From NCBI RefSeq assembly GCF_006716305.1, contig NZ_VFOU01000004.1, positions 186,001 to 250,000 of the forward strand: DNA of 64,000 nucleotides, in the 5' to 3' direction. The stretch is from Enteractinococcus coprophilus (GTDB lineage: Bacteria; Actinomycetota; Actinomycetes; Actinomycetales; Micrococcaceae). A program made the position numbers and the translations under genes. Shown here one piece after another: positions 7,592-16,200 of the stretch (the first letter of the stretch is position 1; every line of letters begins with the position of its first letter). Below the pieces are notes generated by a model. The model ran no database searches and had not been told where the DNA came from. It saw only the letters and a program-made list of their open reading frames with translations.

Positions 7592-8626
7592 ATGTCAGCT
7601 GAACAACATTTACAACGTTTGGGATTTCTGACGATCGGATTATTTGATCCACAAGATCCCGCTGCAGGACATGAGTCCACCCTAGAAATCATTGAACTTG
7701 GTGAACGATTAGGTTTCGACAGTGCTTGGCTGCGTCATCGGCACCTGCAATTTGGCATCTCCTCGCCCATCGCAGTGATGGCAGCAGCATCACAGCGGAC
7801 CACGCGCATTGAACTAGGTACCGCCGTCACGCCGATGGGATGGGAAAACCCACTGCGACTAGCCGAAGACTTCGCGACCGTCGATATCTTATCGAACGGT
7901 CGGATCAACCCCGGGCTCAGCGTCGGTACGCCAATGGACTATGACACCATCCAACACGTGCTGTACCCCAACACAGCTGAGCTCGAAGATTTCAGCAAAG
8001 CACGCGTTGACCTGTTCAACCGACTCATTGCTGGTGAACCCGTTCGGGAACTTTCCGGCAAACGCGGGGTAGTGGAAGAATTCTCAAACCGTATTGAACC
8101 CCACTCCCCCGGGCTACGAGAGCGTCTATGGTACGGAGCAGGGAGCATGGACTCAGCTATGTGGGCCGGCGAACACGGCATGAATTTGCTCACCAGTAGC
8201 GTGATCTTTCCTCAAGAAGATGACACGCCAGACTTCGCCGAAGTACAAGCCCAACAGATTCAGGCATTTCGAGCAGCCACTGCCAAGCACACCCCAAGCG
8301 CACCGGCCCGGGTATCGCAGGGATTAGTCGTGATTCCAACCGACTCCGCTACGACAGCGCAAAAGGCAAAGTACCAGGCTTATGTGGATGAGCGCACGCC
8401 GCGCACCGAAAAACCCCAGGGTCCGCGCAACATGCTCTTTGCCAAGGACCTCATCGGTACTAGTGAAGAAATTGCAGAACAGCTGCACGCTCATGCCGGG
8501 TATCAACAGGTCACCGAGGTGGCATTCGCGTTGCCGTTTAGTTTCGACCACGAAGACTACGTGCAGATTCTGACCGACATCGCCCATCGTCTCGGACCTC
8601 TATTGGGTTGGCATCCTTCCGTATAA
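7592..8626 (+). CDS. LLM-class (luciferase-like) flavin-dependent oxidoreductase
   Basis: A 344-residue luciferase-like monooxygenase. Motifs include the start of the barrel (LGFLTIGLFDP), ERLGFDSAWLRHRHL, TRIELGTAVTPMGWENPLRLAEDFATVDILSNGRINPGLSVGTP, and a C-terminal GTSEEIAEQL. This family uses reduced FMN or F420 to oxidise small organic substrates; which one cannot be read from the sequence. The GLSVG segment and the general layout resemble the FMN-using subgroup common in actinobacteria. GAAGGTGTC precedes the ATG as a weak ribosome site. It is monocistronic, between two intergenic gaps. Confidence 0.8.
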   Translation: MSAEQHLQRLGFLTIGLFDPQDPAAGHESTLEIIELGERLGFDSAWLRHRHLQFGISSPIAVMAAASQRTTRIELGTAVTPMGWENPLRLAEDFATVDILSNGRINPGLSVGTPMDYDTIQHVLYPNTAELEDFSKARVDLFNRLIAGEPVRELSGKRGVVEEFSNRIEPHSPGLRERLWYGAGSMDSAMWAGEHGMNLLTSSVIFPQEDDTPDFAEVQAQQIQAFRAATAKHTPSAPARVSQGLVVIPTDSATTAQKAKYQAYVDERTPRTEKPQGPRNMLFAKDLIGTSEEIAEQLHAHAGYQQVTEVAFALPFSFDHEDYVQILTDIAHRLGPLLGWHPSV

Positions 8627-8686
8627 AGCGGCCCGTTTCCCCTGCGACCTGGGACACCCCCGAGCAGGCAGCGTATTCTGGGTGCT

Positions 8687-9394
8687 ATGGAAATTGAGTG
8701 GATCTCAGATACGCTTACCACCCAAGCGATCCTCTTGGTGTGCTCATTTGTCCTGTCGGGAATCATCGGGCTCGAACGCGAACTGCGACAAAAATCCGCC
8801 GGAGCAAGGACCCACATTCTGGTAGGCATGGGCTCCGCGCTCTTCACCCTCGTCTCGGCATATGGCTTCGCGCAGGTGGTGGGCGAGAGCGTTGTCTTGG
8901 ACCCTTCCCGGATTGCCGCCCAGATCGTGACCGGAATCGGTTTTCTTGGGGCAGGGGTCATTTTCGTTCGCCGCAACATCGTCTCGGGTCTCACCACGGC
9001 TGCATCGGTGTGGGTCACGGCAGCAGTCGGGATGGCCTGTGGTGCGGGCATGCCTGTTATCGCCGCACTCACCGTTGCGTTATATCTCTTTGCGGTCACT
9101 GCCCTGACCGCATTGATTCGTCGCTTGCCAACACAGCGCCGCACCGAGCTGTACCAGGTGCGTTACCAGGATGGCCACGGAGTGTTGCGCGACATTTTGC
9201 AGGTCGCCTCAGATGCTGGATACGATATGGCGCTATCGGAAACCCACCGTGAACGAGGAGACACGGGACCTACCGTCCTGGCTCGCATCGAGTTCACTCA
9301 CGGCAAGCAACGTCCGCCGGAATCGCTGTTTCGTAAGATCAGTGAGGTCTCGGGCGTCTTGGAAATCAAAAGCGAAGACCAAGATCATGACTAA
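8687..9394 (+). CDS. MgtC/SapB family membrane protein
   Basis: A 235-residue protein with four to five N-terminal membrane helices and a soluble C-terminal domain. The family signature is clear: SGIIGLERELRQKSAGARTH, VGMGSALFTLVS, and then IVTGIGFLGAGVIF with VSGLTTAASVWVTAAVGMACG. The C-terminal 85 residues look like an ACT-like regulatory domain. MgtC-type proteins are linked to growth at low magnesium and to modulation of ATP synthase in pathogens; in this organism the role is unknown. It is a single gene, ended by the hairpin at 9413-9453. Confidence 0.88.
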   Translation: MEIEWISDTLTTQAILLVCSFVLSGIIGLERELRQKSAGARTHILVGMGSALFTLVSAYGFAQVVGESVVLDPSRIAAQIVTGIGFLGAGVIFVRRNIVSGLTTAASVWVTAAVGMACGAGMPVIAALTVALYLFAVTALTALIRRLPTQRRTELYQVRYQDGHGVLRDILQVASDAGYDMALSETHRERGDTGPTVLARIEFTHGKQRPPESLFRKISEVSGVLEIKSEDQDHD

Positions 9395-9412
9395 GGCGTA
9401 GCGGGCACAAAA

Positions 9413-9453
9413 AACCGCGTGTACCCGACCTGATCGGTCGAATACCCGCGGTT
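9413..9453. terminator. Bidirectional terminator hairpin
   Basis: Outer arms AACCGCG (9413-9419) and CGCGGTT (9447-9453), with an inner CGACC/GGTCG stem, lie between two convergent genes. A run of A before the left arm gives a U-tract for minus-strand transcription. Confidence 0.65.
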
Positions 9454-9463
9454 GAAAAACTGG

Positions 9464-10027
9464 CTAGACCGTTACGTTCACGCGATGCTTGGCGACCAGC
9501 TCTTCAAGCTGATCTAACATGGCGTGCATTTCGGCTGGGTGACGTTCTGCAGGTGAGAAGTCGCCGTCTTCCCAATCGAAAAACAAGTTGAAGTTCAATT
9601 CGGCACGAACCACTGGCATCGAGAAGTTCGCAACAATTTGGCGCCACTGCTCAATAGCACGGACACCACCAACAGCACCATGACCGATGAACGCAACCGG
9701 TTTACCAACCCATTCCGGGCCAAGAACATCAACGGCGTTTTTGAAGCCACCGGGCACGCCGTGGTTGTATTCCGGAGTGACAAAGATGAAGGCATCGAGC
9801 GAATCGATCTTGTCCGACCACTTCTGAACGTTTGGATCTTCATGGTTTTTATTGGCAACCATCGGGTGGACGTCGCTGGTCAGCAATGGTACGTTGTACT
9901 CGGTCAGATCAACATATTCGTATTCGAAGTCGCCGTCGCGCTGCGTTGCGATTTCGTGGGCGTATTTGGCCACTGGTTCAGTATTACGTGTTCCACGGAT
10001 CGAACCGTTGATGATACCGATCTTCAT
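9464..10027 (-). CDS. NADPH-dependent FMN reductase family protein
   Basis: A 187-residue flavodoxin-fold reductase. It has the phosphate-binding loop GIINGSIRGTRNTEPVA at the N-terminus, the FMN-contacting FVTPEYNHGVPGGFKNAVD (about residues 80-100) and GHGAVGGVRAIEQWR. Such enzymes reduce FMN or quinone-like substrates with NAD(P)H and often protect against electrophiles. GAAGGAGC precedes the ATG at good spacing. The next gene upstream is divergent, so it is monocistronic. Whether it supplies reduced FMN to the nearby LLM oxidoreductase is speculation. Confidence 0.88.
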   Translation of the reverse strand: MKIGIINGSIRGTRNTEPVAKYAHEIATQRDGDFEYEYVDLTEYNVPLLTSDVHPMVANKNHEDPNVQKWSDKIDSLDAFIFVTPEYNHGVPGGFKNAVDVLGPEWVGKPVAFIGHGAVGGVRAIEQWRQIVANFSMPVVRAELNFNLFFDWEDGDFSPAERHPAEMHAMLDQLEELVAKHRVNVTV

Positions 10028-10217
10028 AGACGGGTTGCTCCTTCGGTGTCGGAAGTTCTCCCGGCCAATATTCAGGGGTGGCTGACAGCCGGGCGCTGCT
10101 GTTCCATTTCATCCTATTCGCGCCGAAAAAGTAAACCTAATTCAAATTTGTAACTATCGGCTGAATGGCCATGTTGAATCTACGTCATTACCGCGACCAT
10201 GGTCTCAGCTTGGCTAT

Positions 10218-10223
10218 TACAAT
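10218..10223 (+). promoter_or_regulatory. -10 element (TACAAT) for a leaderless transcript
   Basis: TACAAT ends 6 nt before the ATG at 10230 and no Shine-Dalgarno precedes that start, so transcription and translation probably begin at the same base. No good -35 box is visible. Confidence 0.5.
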
Positions 10224-10229
10224 GAACTC

Positions 10230-10805
10230 ATGACTGACCACCGTGATGCCCTGTTACTCGTCGATCTCCAAAATGCATTCTTTGATGAAGAAGGCCTAGC
10301 AGAACAAGAAGCTGAACTCACTGCCGCAGCGAATAGGCTGTCGGAAGCGGCTATCGAGGCAGACATACCCGTGTTTGTCGTGACGACGGTTCACAGTCGC
10401 GACACTTCGACCTGGACCCTGAACATGCTTGAAGCCGGTGAGGGCTTCCTCTTTTCCGGTGAAGAAGGAACCGAGGTCATTGACGGCTTAAATACCGATA
10501 AGACCACCAGGATCGAAAAGACTCGCGATAGCGCATTCTTTGCCACCGACCTGCATCTGCGCCTTGTCAATCTCTCGGTCAACCGGATCGTCCTAGCTGG
10601 AGTATCCACCCACGGCTGTATCAGCCAAACCGCTCGTGATGCATATGCGCACAACATGCGTTCGGTGTTGATCAGTGATGCGACCGCCGATGCTCGTCAG
10701 GATTATCACGAAGCCCAACTCCAACGACTTGAAGAAGATGGTCAGGCTTCAACTGCAACCATGGACGAAATGATCGCTACCTGGCAGAACACTGCTGACA
10801 ACTAG
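10230..10805 (+). CDS. Isochorismatase-like cysteine hydrolase
   Basis: A 191-residue single-domain hydrolase. The expected catalytic triad can be placed: Asp in LLLVDLQNAFF (about residue 11), Lys in RIEKTRDSAFF and Cys in GVSTHGCISQTARDAY. The cis-peptide region before the cysteine is also as expected. Family members hydrolyse amides or isochorismate; the substrate here is unknown (nicotinamide and peroxyureidoacrylate enzymes are relatives). It is a single gene, probably translated from a leaderless message, and ends at a strong hairpin. Confidence 0.85.
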   Translation: MTDHRDALLLVDLQNAFFDEEGLAEQEAELTAAANRLSEAAIEADIPVFVVTTVHSRDTSTWTLNMLEAGEGFLFSGEEGTEVIDGLNTDKTTRIEKTRDSAFFATDLHLRLVNLSVNRIVLAGVSTHGCISQTARDAYAHNMRSVLISDATADARQDYHEAQLQRLEEDGQASTATMDEMIATWQNTADN

Positions 10806-10847
10806 AGTGCCCCGACGGTCCAGGGGCCCGACTCCTGACTTGAAATA

Positions 10848-10886
10848 ACACAACAGACCTTCCCGATGCGGGGAGGTCTGTTGTGC
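10848..10886. terminator. Strong bidirectional terminator hairpin
   Basis: Arms CACAACAGACCT (10849-10860) and AGGTCTGTTGTG (10874-10885) pair perfectly, extended inward by TCCC/GGGG, between the convergent isochorismatase-like and PhnA genes. Confidence 0.8.
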
Positions 10887-10904
10887 TGGTAACTCTGTGT
10901 GGTC

Positions 10905-11267
10905 TTAGGTCGCTTTCTTGACGACGCTAGATTTCAGCTGCATATTTCCAAAGCCCGGGACTCTCGCGTCGATATCGTGCCCGTCGACGGCGTCTTCAAG
11001 AAGTCGGATGTCGGTGACTTTTGTCCCTACTTTAATGACCCCGCCGGCGCCTTTGACCTTGAGATCCCTCACCACGGTCACGGTATCGCCGTCGGTGAGT
11101 ACATTGCCGACGGCGTCCCGGATGACAGCGACAGCAGGCGTGGCTTCGGTTTCGACAGCAACCTCGGGTGACCATTCGTGGCCACACATCGGACACACCA
11201 GCAATGCACCGGATTCATACGTGTATTCTTCGTGGCACTCTGGACATGCGGGCAACTGATCGGACAT
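10905..11267 (-). CDS. PhnA-type zinc-ribbon protein (YjdM family)
   Basis: A 120-residue protein with an N-terminal zinc ribbon (CPECHEEYTYESG then CPMCGHEW) and the PhnA C-terminal beta domain (RDAVGNVLTDGDTVTVVRDLKVKGAGG, ending DIDARVPGFGNMQLKSSVVKK). The length matches the family. Despite the old name it is not part of a phosphonate-degradation cluster here, and its biochemical role in general is not established. It is the only gene between a terminator and a minus-strand aldolase-like gene. Confidence 0.88.
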   Translation of the reverse strand: MSDQLPACPECHEEYTYESGALLVCPMCGHEWSPEVAVETEATPAVAVIRDAVGNVLTDGDTVTVVRDLKVKGAGGVIKVGTKVTDIRLLEDAVDGHDIDARVPGFGNMQLKSSVVKKAT

Positions 11268-11349
11268 AACGACGGCTCTCCACCTGTTGTATAAACCTAC
11301 TCATGGGAGCTGATGACAGCTCCCATGCATCATAGCAACAGGTTAGATT

Positions 11350-12120
11350 CTAGGGCGCGACCCAGTGCTTCAGCTTTTTCTCGGAGACTTCACCAAGCCA
11401 TTTCTGCCACAGTGGTCCAAAGGTCACACGGCGCACGCCGAGTCGTTGGAGATCAGAGAAATCGCCGGCACCATGCCCTTCAACGGGGTGGGCAGTGACG
11501 TTGACCGGTACCGAGACCGCTTCAACAGCCACTTTGACCTGGTCTCGGGAGCTCAGCCCCACAGGATAAACCGCACGGGCTCCGGCCCGTTCCATGAGGC
11601 GCAGCCGTTCCACTGCTTCGTCCAAAGGGTCGCGGTAGAATTCCCTGCCAAGCTTGACCGCATCTGTGCGTCCGTTAATGACAAAGGGAACTCCAGCCGC
11701 ATCTGCAGCTTCGCGGGCGCGAGCTATATAGTCGGCGTGCTCATTCCGAGAACGAACGCGATCTCCTTCAGAGTGCACAACGTCTTCGATATTTGCCCCT
11801 GCTGCGCCCACTTCTAATAAGCGGTGGATCAGTTCGCCCGGTTGTAGACCGTAGCCAGATTCGACATCGACGCTGATCGGTATGTCAACCGTCCTCACGA
11901 TGCGTTTGACGACCTTCAGATACGCAGTGATTTTCATCCGCTCGCCATCTTCGCTGCCGATCGAGTCCGCGACGGGATGGCTTCCGACCGTCAGACCTCG
12001 AAAGCCGGCCTCCGCTGCGACCCCGGCGCTCCAGGTATCCCACACGGTTGGCAAAACAACCATGTCACCGGATTCGTGAAGGTCAGCCAACTGTTGTGCA
12101 TTTTTCGTTACATCCACCAT
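11350..12120 (-). CDS. Isocitrate lyase/PEP mutase family protein
   Basis: A 256-residue TIM-barrel protein of the PEP mutase/isocitrate lyase superfamily. Motifs include VLPTVWDTWSAGVAAEAGFRGLTVGSHPVADSIG, the metal-binding DVESGYG, ANIEDVVHSE and INGRTDA. Short members of this group cleave or form C-C bonds in 2-oxo or oxaloacetate-like compounds; the KKCGH loop of true isocitrate lyases is absent. AGGAGG lies 5 nt before the ATG. The substrate is unknown. Confidence 0.82.
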   Translation of the reverse strand: MVDVTKNAQQLADLHESGDMVVLPTVWDTWSAGVAAEAGFRGLTVGSHPVADSIGSEDGERMKITAYLKVVKRIVRTVDIPISVDVESGYGLQPGELIHRLLEVGAAGANIEDVVHSEGDRVRSRNEHADYIARAREAADAAGVPFVINGRTDAVKLGREFYRDPLDEAVERLRLMERAGARAVYPVGLSSRDQVKVAVEAVSVPVNVTAHPVEGHGAGDFSDLQRLGVRRVTFGPLWQKWLGEVSEKKLKHWVAP

Positions 12121-12370
12121 GAAACCTCCTACAGAATATCCACTTCCACCCTACGACCGCCCTTTTGGTCTGTACACAGATGAATAACACGACCACGGAA
12201 ACACTGCGTGAAATGTCACCAAACTCGCTTGAAATCGTTTTTTCAGTAAGCGCGGAGGATCCCCTGTTGTGCAGCAATGCCAGCCCATGGTGGGGACTAG
12301 TCCAAGCCAAGTAAGTTGCGAAGCATCCAAGGTCAAGGCTCTTGGCTTCGAAAGACCGGCAAGGAGGCCG

Positions 12371-12385
12371 TCAAGCCCTCAGGTG
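12371..12385 (+). repeat. 15-bp direct repeat, copy 1 (flanks zapE)
   Basis: TCAAGCCCTCAGGTG at 12371-12385 recurs exactly at 13506-13520, on either side of the zapE-like gene. Confidence 0.5.
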
Positions 12386-12404
12386 TAGCTGTGCGTTCAT
12401 GGAG

Positions 12405-13484
12405 TTACTGTCCGCGTAACAACGCGAGTCGGCTCTGTGTGCGGAAGAGGTCTGGTGGTGGTTCTTCCATGTCGGCGAGGCTTTCGCGGGATACTGTGGC
12501 GCAGGCTACCAGCGGGATGTCGCGATCGACTAAGACATCGATGAGCGTGACGAACCGCTGGCGGGATGCTGGATCAGTCTGCGACAATTTTGGGATGCCA
12601 GTGAGCACCCAATGGTCATAGTCTTCAGTGAGATCCATGAAGTCACTGGTCACTGACCGGGCCTGCAGCAAGTCTGCGAAGTCGAACCAGATCTCTTTGT
12701 CTCGTACAGCAAGTGCTTTGAGTGCTCGATGACCTTCAAGGACAGTTGTTGCTTCGGTAGGCCGCGGTGGCATATAGCCAGCCGACCGCAGCACCTGATA
12801 CGGATGGTCTCCGGGCTCGGCAACAAGCCAGCGACCAGATGCGAAACCGGAGTCACGAGCAGCATGCAGGGAGCGGTAGTCGGTTCCACCATCGAGTGCC
12901 TGTACCGAAAAGTGTTCCCGCAGGATGGTGATACTCGGTTCGATCACATGGTGGAAAGCCGGTTCTTGCAATAAATTTTCAGGTGCATAGTTTGAGGTGA
13001 TAAGCGTTGGGATCCCGCGTTTAGCGATCACGGCTAACAGCCGGTTTAACAGTGCGGCACTGCCGGGATCGTGGACGTGTAGTTCGTCAAAGAAGAACAA
13101 CTGGGTTCCAGTGAGCAATTCGTTCAGCGTCGCTTCGATCGCTTCGCGAGTACTGGTTTTAGCCCCCAGCTGCCGTTGGAGACCGCGAAAGAAGTCATGA
13201 AAGTGCACCTGACGTTTTGTCCCAACGGGATAGGGGGCGGCTTCAAAGAGCTGCGTCATCAGCCACGTTTTGCCGCGGCCCGGTGGACCGTAAACGAAGT
13301 AGCCGACCTGCCCCAACTGAGTCGCATCATCCGAGGTGGCCTCCTGGAGAAATTTCACGACCTGTTGAGCGAGGTCATACTGTTCGGAGTCAAGGACTAC
13401 CCCCTGTGGGGTTAAGCCGTTTTCAAGCTGGGCGAACACCGTGTCGAATGCAAATGATGAACGTGGGATTTCCGTTGTCTCCAT
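12405..13484 (-). CDS. zapE: ZapE/AFG1-like P-loop ATPase
   Basis: A 359-residue AFG1-like ATPase. The Walker A motif is GPPGRGKTWLM (about residue 66), Walker B is LFFFDELHVHDP (about residue 133) and sensor-type motifs follow in PTLITSNYAPENLL. The C-terminal half has the typical VDFADLLQARSVTSDFMDL-like segment and ends RLALLRGQ. In Proteobacteria ZapE acts at the division ring; mitochondrial AFG1 is linked to protein quality control. The role in actinobacteria is less clear. The gene stands apart from its neighbours and is flanked by a 15-bp direct repeat. Confidence 0.85.
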   Translation of the reverse strand: METTEIPRSSFAFDTVFAQLENGLTPQGVVLDSEQYDLAQQVVKFLQEATSDDATQLGQVGYFVYGPPGRGKTWLMTQLFEAAPYPVGTKRQVHFHDFFRGLQRQLGAKTSTREAIEATLNELLTGTQLFFFDELHVHDPGSAALLNRLLAVIAKRGIPTLITSNYAPENLLQEPAFHHVIEPSITILREHFSVQALDGGTDYRSLHAARDSGFASGRWLVAEPGDHPYQVLRSAGYMPPRPTEATTVLEGHRALKALAVRDKEIWFDFADLLQARSVTSDFMDLTEDYDHWVLTGIPKLSQTDPASRQRFVTLIDVLVDRDIPLVACATVSRESLADMEEPPPDLFRTQSRLALLRGQ

Positions 13485-13505
13485 GAGCGCTCATCATAGT
13501 CAACC

Positions 13506-13520
13506 TCAAGCCCTCAGGTG
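13506..13520 (+). repeat. 15-bp direct repeat, copy 2 (flanks zapE)
   Basis: This is identical to the copy at 12371-12385. The sequences on either side do not match, so it is not part of a longer visible repeat. Confidence 0.5.
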
Positions 13521-13529
13521 AGTTCGTTC

Positions 13530-13988
13530 TCAACGCGAAGAACCCCACTCACGAGCTGGCCAACGTCGAGGCAGCAGCTGCCAGAACAATGGACTGAGGC
13601 TTAGCTGTAGTGCTCCCAGTCCAAAGAACAGTGGCTGCAGGAAGAAGGTTTCGTTGATGATCAAGACTTCAACGAAGATGAAAACCACCATGGTCATACC
13701 AGCGAATGCGTGCAGGGTTGCGACCCATCGACTTCGGCTCAGGTGTGCGATCAGTGCGAGTATCTGTACCAGGCCAACGAACGCCAGTGCTAGGGCGGCA
13801 AGCCAATACTGGTCCTCAAAAAGTGTCCCGGCCAGCAGGTCGGCACCAAAAAGTTGCGGTCCGGCGGTTGCGATCCCCCAGGCTCCTGCCGCACAGCTGA
13901 TCACGTTGACGATGGCAATGACCAGTAAGAACACCGAGAGTATTTTCTGATGAGGAATGTGGTTTCTTGGTTGATCTGCAGATCGCAT
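13530..13988 (-). CDS. Small four-helix membrane protein of unknown function
   Basis: A 152-residue protein with about four hydrophobic segments (residues 17-40, 60-82, 93-112 and 118-138) separated by short loops. The N-terminus is polar and basic. I do not recognise the family. It starts 15 bp after the PPK2 stop on the same strand and could be co-transcribed with it. Confidence 0.7.
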   Translation of the reverse strand: MRSADQPRNHIPHQKILSVFLLVIAIVNVISCAAGAWGIATAGPQLFGADLLAGTLFEDQYWLAALALAFVGLVQILALIAHLSRSRWVATLHAFAGMTMVVFIFVEVLIINETFFLQPLFFGLGALQLSLSPLFWQLLPRRWPAREWGSSR

Positions 13989-14003
13989 CGGTGCTGCACC
14001 CCT

Positions 14004-14903
14004 CTAGCGGCTGGCCTCGAGTCTGCGGCGTTGTTCTGCGATATTGAAGTTACCAGGTGGCCACGATAGGTCCAATGATTCAAGTGTTTCGATCAGAAGT
14101 TGTTGAACAGCCAGTTTGGCGTACCATTTCCGGTCGGCTGGAATCACGAACCATGGAGCGTGTTCCTTGTCCGTGACTTCGATGGCGATGCGATGAGCCA
14201 CCATGTACGCATCCCATTTCAAGCGGGCATCGATATCTGCGGGAGTAAACTTCCAGTGTTTCTGCGGGTCATCCAGTCGTGCTGAAAGACGTTCGTATTG
14301 TTCTTCCCGGCTGATGTGCAACATGACTTTGATGATGATGGTCCCGTTGTGGGCGAGTTCTTGTTCGAACTGGCGTATTGATCCGTAGCGGCGCTGTAAT
14401 CGAGCCGGTGGGGTCAGTTGGTCAACCCGGTGCACCAGGACATCTTCGTAGTGTGAACGGTCAAAGACGGCGATGTCGCCGTGCCGCGGGGTGTGATGAC
14501 GGATGCGCCAGAGGAAGTCGTGTTGCATCTCTTCTGGAGTGGGTTTTTTGAAACCAACCTGGTGGATGCCCTGGGGGTCCATAGACCCGACCACGTGTTT
14601 GGTAATACCGCCCTTTCCGGAGGTGTCCATCCCCTGAATAACGAGCAGCACGGATCTGTGAAGATCAGCAGCTTGGGCATTGGCGAACAGTTTGGTTTGC
14701 AGCTCTGATAACCGTTCCGCATTGGTGGCTAGCAGTTGTTGTCCCGCCACTTTGCCAAAGGTTTCGCCGTTGGAATCCTCAAAGGCCGGGGTGCGGCGGC
14801 AATCTAATGCGTCGAGATCTACTAAGATGCCGTCGTCATAGGCAAACTCACGTAGCGCTTTATAAAAGGGACCGACTCGTTGCAGAGCTTGGTTGGCTTG
14901 CAT
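14004..14903 (-). CDS. ppk2: PPK2 family polyphosphate kinase
   Basis: A 299-residue polyphosphate kinase 2. Walker A is VIQGMDTSGKGG (about residue 76), followed by DPQGIHQVGFKKPTPEEMQHDFLWR and the Walker B/lid DRSHYEDVLVHRV, then RQFEQEL and the RLDDPQKHWKF lid region. PPK2 enzymes move phosphate between polyphosphate and nucleotides; the HDFLWR and RSHYEDV pattern resembles the class III enzymes that can phosphorylate AMP and ADP. ATG 14903 is chosen because GGAAGGA lies 7 nt upstream; a longer frame to 15002 overlaps the DUF3137 gene. Direction and nucleotide preference cannot be read from sequence. Confidence 0.88.
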   Translation of the reverse strand: MQANQALQRVGPFYKALREFAYDDGILVDLDALDCRRTPAFEDSNGETFGKVAGQQLLATNAERLSELQTKLFANAQAADLHRSVLLVIQGMDTSGKGGITKHVVGSMDPQGIHQVGFKKPTPEEMQHDFLWRIRHHTPRHGDIAVFDRSHYEDVLVHRVDQLTPPARLQRRYGSIRQFEQELAHNGTIIIKVMLHISREEQYERLSARLDDPQKHWKFTPADIDARLKWDAYMVAHRIAIEVTDKEHAPWFVIPADRKWYAKLAVQQLLIETLESLDLSWPPGNFNIAEQRRRLEASR

Positions 14904-14958
14904 CTGCGTCCTTCCGGGCTCGCTGGTGGTGTTAACAGCGTACCCGGTCAGACCCGGA

Positions 14959-16200
14959 TTAGACTTTGGTCCAGATTCTGGTGTTGAGATTGAAATGTTC
15001 AATCAGCGAAATGAAAGCGACCAAATCCTCGTAGATCTCTTTGGCCATCTGGTAGCCATCGTCCTCATTTTTCTGGAATCCCAGGCTGAAACGGTCAGTG
15101 TCCATGACTACCGCAAAGTACATACGAGTGCCATTGAACGATACGGCAATCCGATCGGACTCCATGCGTTCAGCAGCGTCACTAATAGCCAGCATGAGTT
15201 GCGGGGTGATTAAGTAACGAGCTTCAGCTTGATCGGTGGTCCAGCCTTCAAATCGTTTAGTGATTTCAGGGTCTTCTAACACCATCGGTTCAAGTCCGGT
15301 TTTTGCAGCGCTTTCTTCGGTGAAGGATCGGATCGCTTGGTCTTCACGTTCGCGGGGTAACAGATACGTGCGGGAGTTGAACTCTTTGTGGAAATCAGCG
15401 ATGAAAAACACCATGGAAGGCCCCATGCGATTGGTGGATTCTTCAAACCGAGAGTATTTTTCTTTGACTTGTTCTACCAAGGAGCCTGGCAACAAGTCTG
15501 TGAGGGAACCGCTGGAGCTGCGACGGTGGTCTTCAATGCGTTTGTGAGTACGCCAACTATCACCGTGTTTATCACGCAGTCTGCGGTCGCGTTCGCGGTC
15601 GTGACGTTTGTCCTCGCGCTCTTGGCGACGGGCCTGGCGTTGCTTCGCTTCCTGACTCAGTTCGATCTTGGAAGTCTGCCATTTAACATCGGAGATCATA
15701 AAGTCGGTGTCACCCAAGGTGCCACGAATGTAGTCTTCCTGAGTTGCGTTAGCGTCCCGAATGAAACCGGATGAAGACAGCATAGATCTGGAGATACCAC
15801 CGTCTGGATCATAGGATGCTTTCAAACCCGATTCACTACCGGTGACGGTGCGGGCGCTGAGTTCTTTGACGAGCGCTTCGAACATTGGTGCGACAACGGT
15901 TTGGGAGTACTGGCCAGAGGCTTGGTTCATCTGGCGCATCACGTAGACGACGGTGGGTGCAGCTATAATCACGGCAAGTACCAGGGCGAGCATACCGAGG
16001 AGCTCGAGACCGGTGAAAAAGAATAATAGCGCCAGCACAAAGAGGCCCAGACCAATAAACACCGGAATCATCAAGCCGATGGATTTAGCATTCCAGGTGG
16101 TCATCCAGGAGGTATCCTTGGTGACCTTGATGGAATGTTTACGAATCTTTGACCAAACGGAGTCAAATGATGGCACAGAGATTCTTGGATGCGAACTCAT
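14959..16200 (-). CDS. DUF3137 domain membrane protein (LemA partner)
   Basis: A 413-residue protein. Two hydrophobic helices lie at about residues 42-62 and 66-88, and a highly charged Arg/Lys/Asp/Glu segment around residues 185-230 is likely disordered or coiled. The C-terminal soluble region contains the DUF3137-type pattern (RMESDRIAVSFNGTRMYFAV). The start overlaps the LemA stop by 4 nt, so the two are translationally coupled. The function is unknown; the recurring pairing with LemA suggests one envelope complex. Confidence 0.75.
   Translation of the reverse strand: MSSHPRISVPSFDSVWSKIRKHSIKVTKDTSWMTTWNAKSIGLMIPVFIGLGLFVLALLFFFTGLELLGMLALVLAVIIAAPTVVYVMRQMNQASGQYSQTVVAPMFEALVKELSARTVTGSESGLKASYDPDGGISRSMLSSSGFIRDANATQEDYIRGTLGDTDFMISDVKWQTSKIELSQEAKQRQARRQEREDKRHDRERDRRLRDKHGDSWRTHKRIEDHRRSSSGSLTDLLPGSLVEQVKEKYSRFEESTNRMGPSMVFFIADFHKEFNSRTYLLPREREDQAIRSFTEESAAKTGLEPMVLEDPEITKRFEGWTTDQAEARYLITPQLMLAISDAAERMESDRIAVSFNGTRMYFAVVMDTDRFSLGFQKNEDDGYQMAKEIYEDLVAFISLIEHFNLNTRIWTKV

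Noticed and set aside
8557-9144. 195-residue minus-strand frame over mgtC
   Set aside because: It overlaps the LLM oxidoreductase end and the mgtC membrane region and reads as low-complexity Arg/Thr/Pro sequence, a shadow of the real genes.
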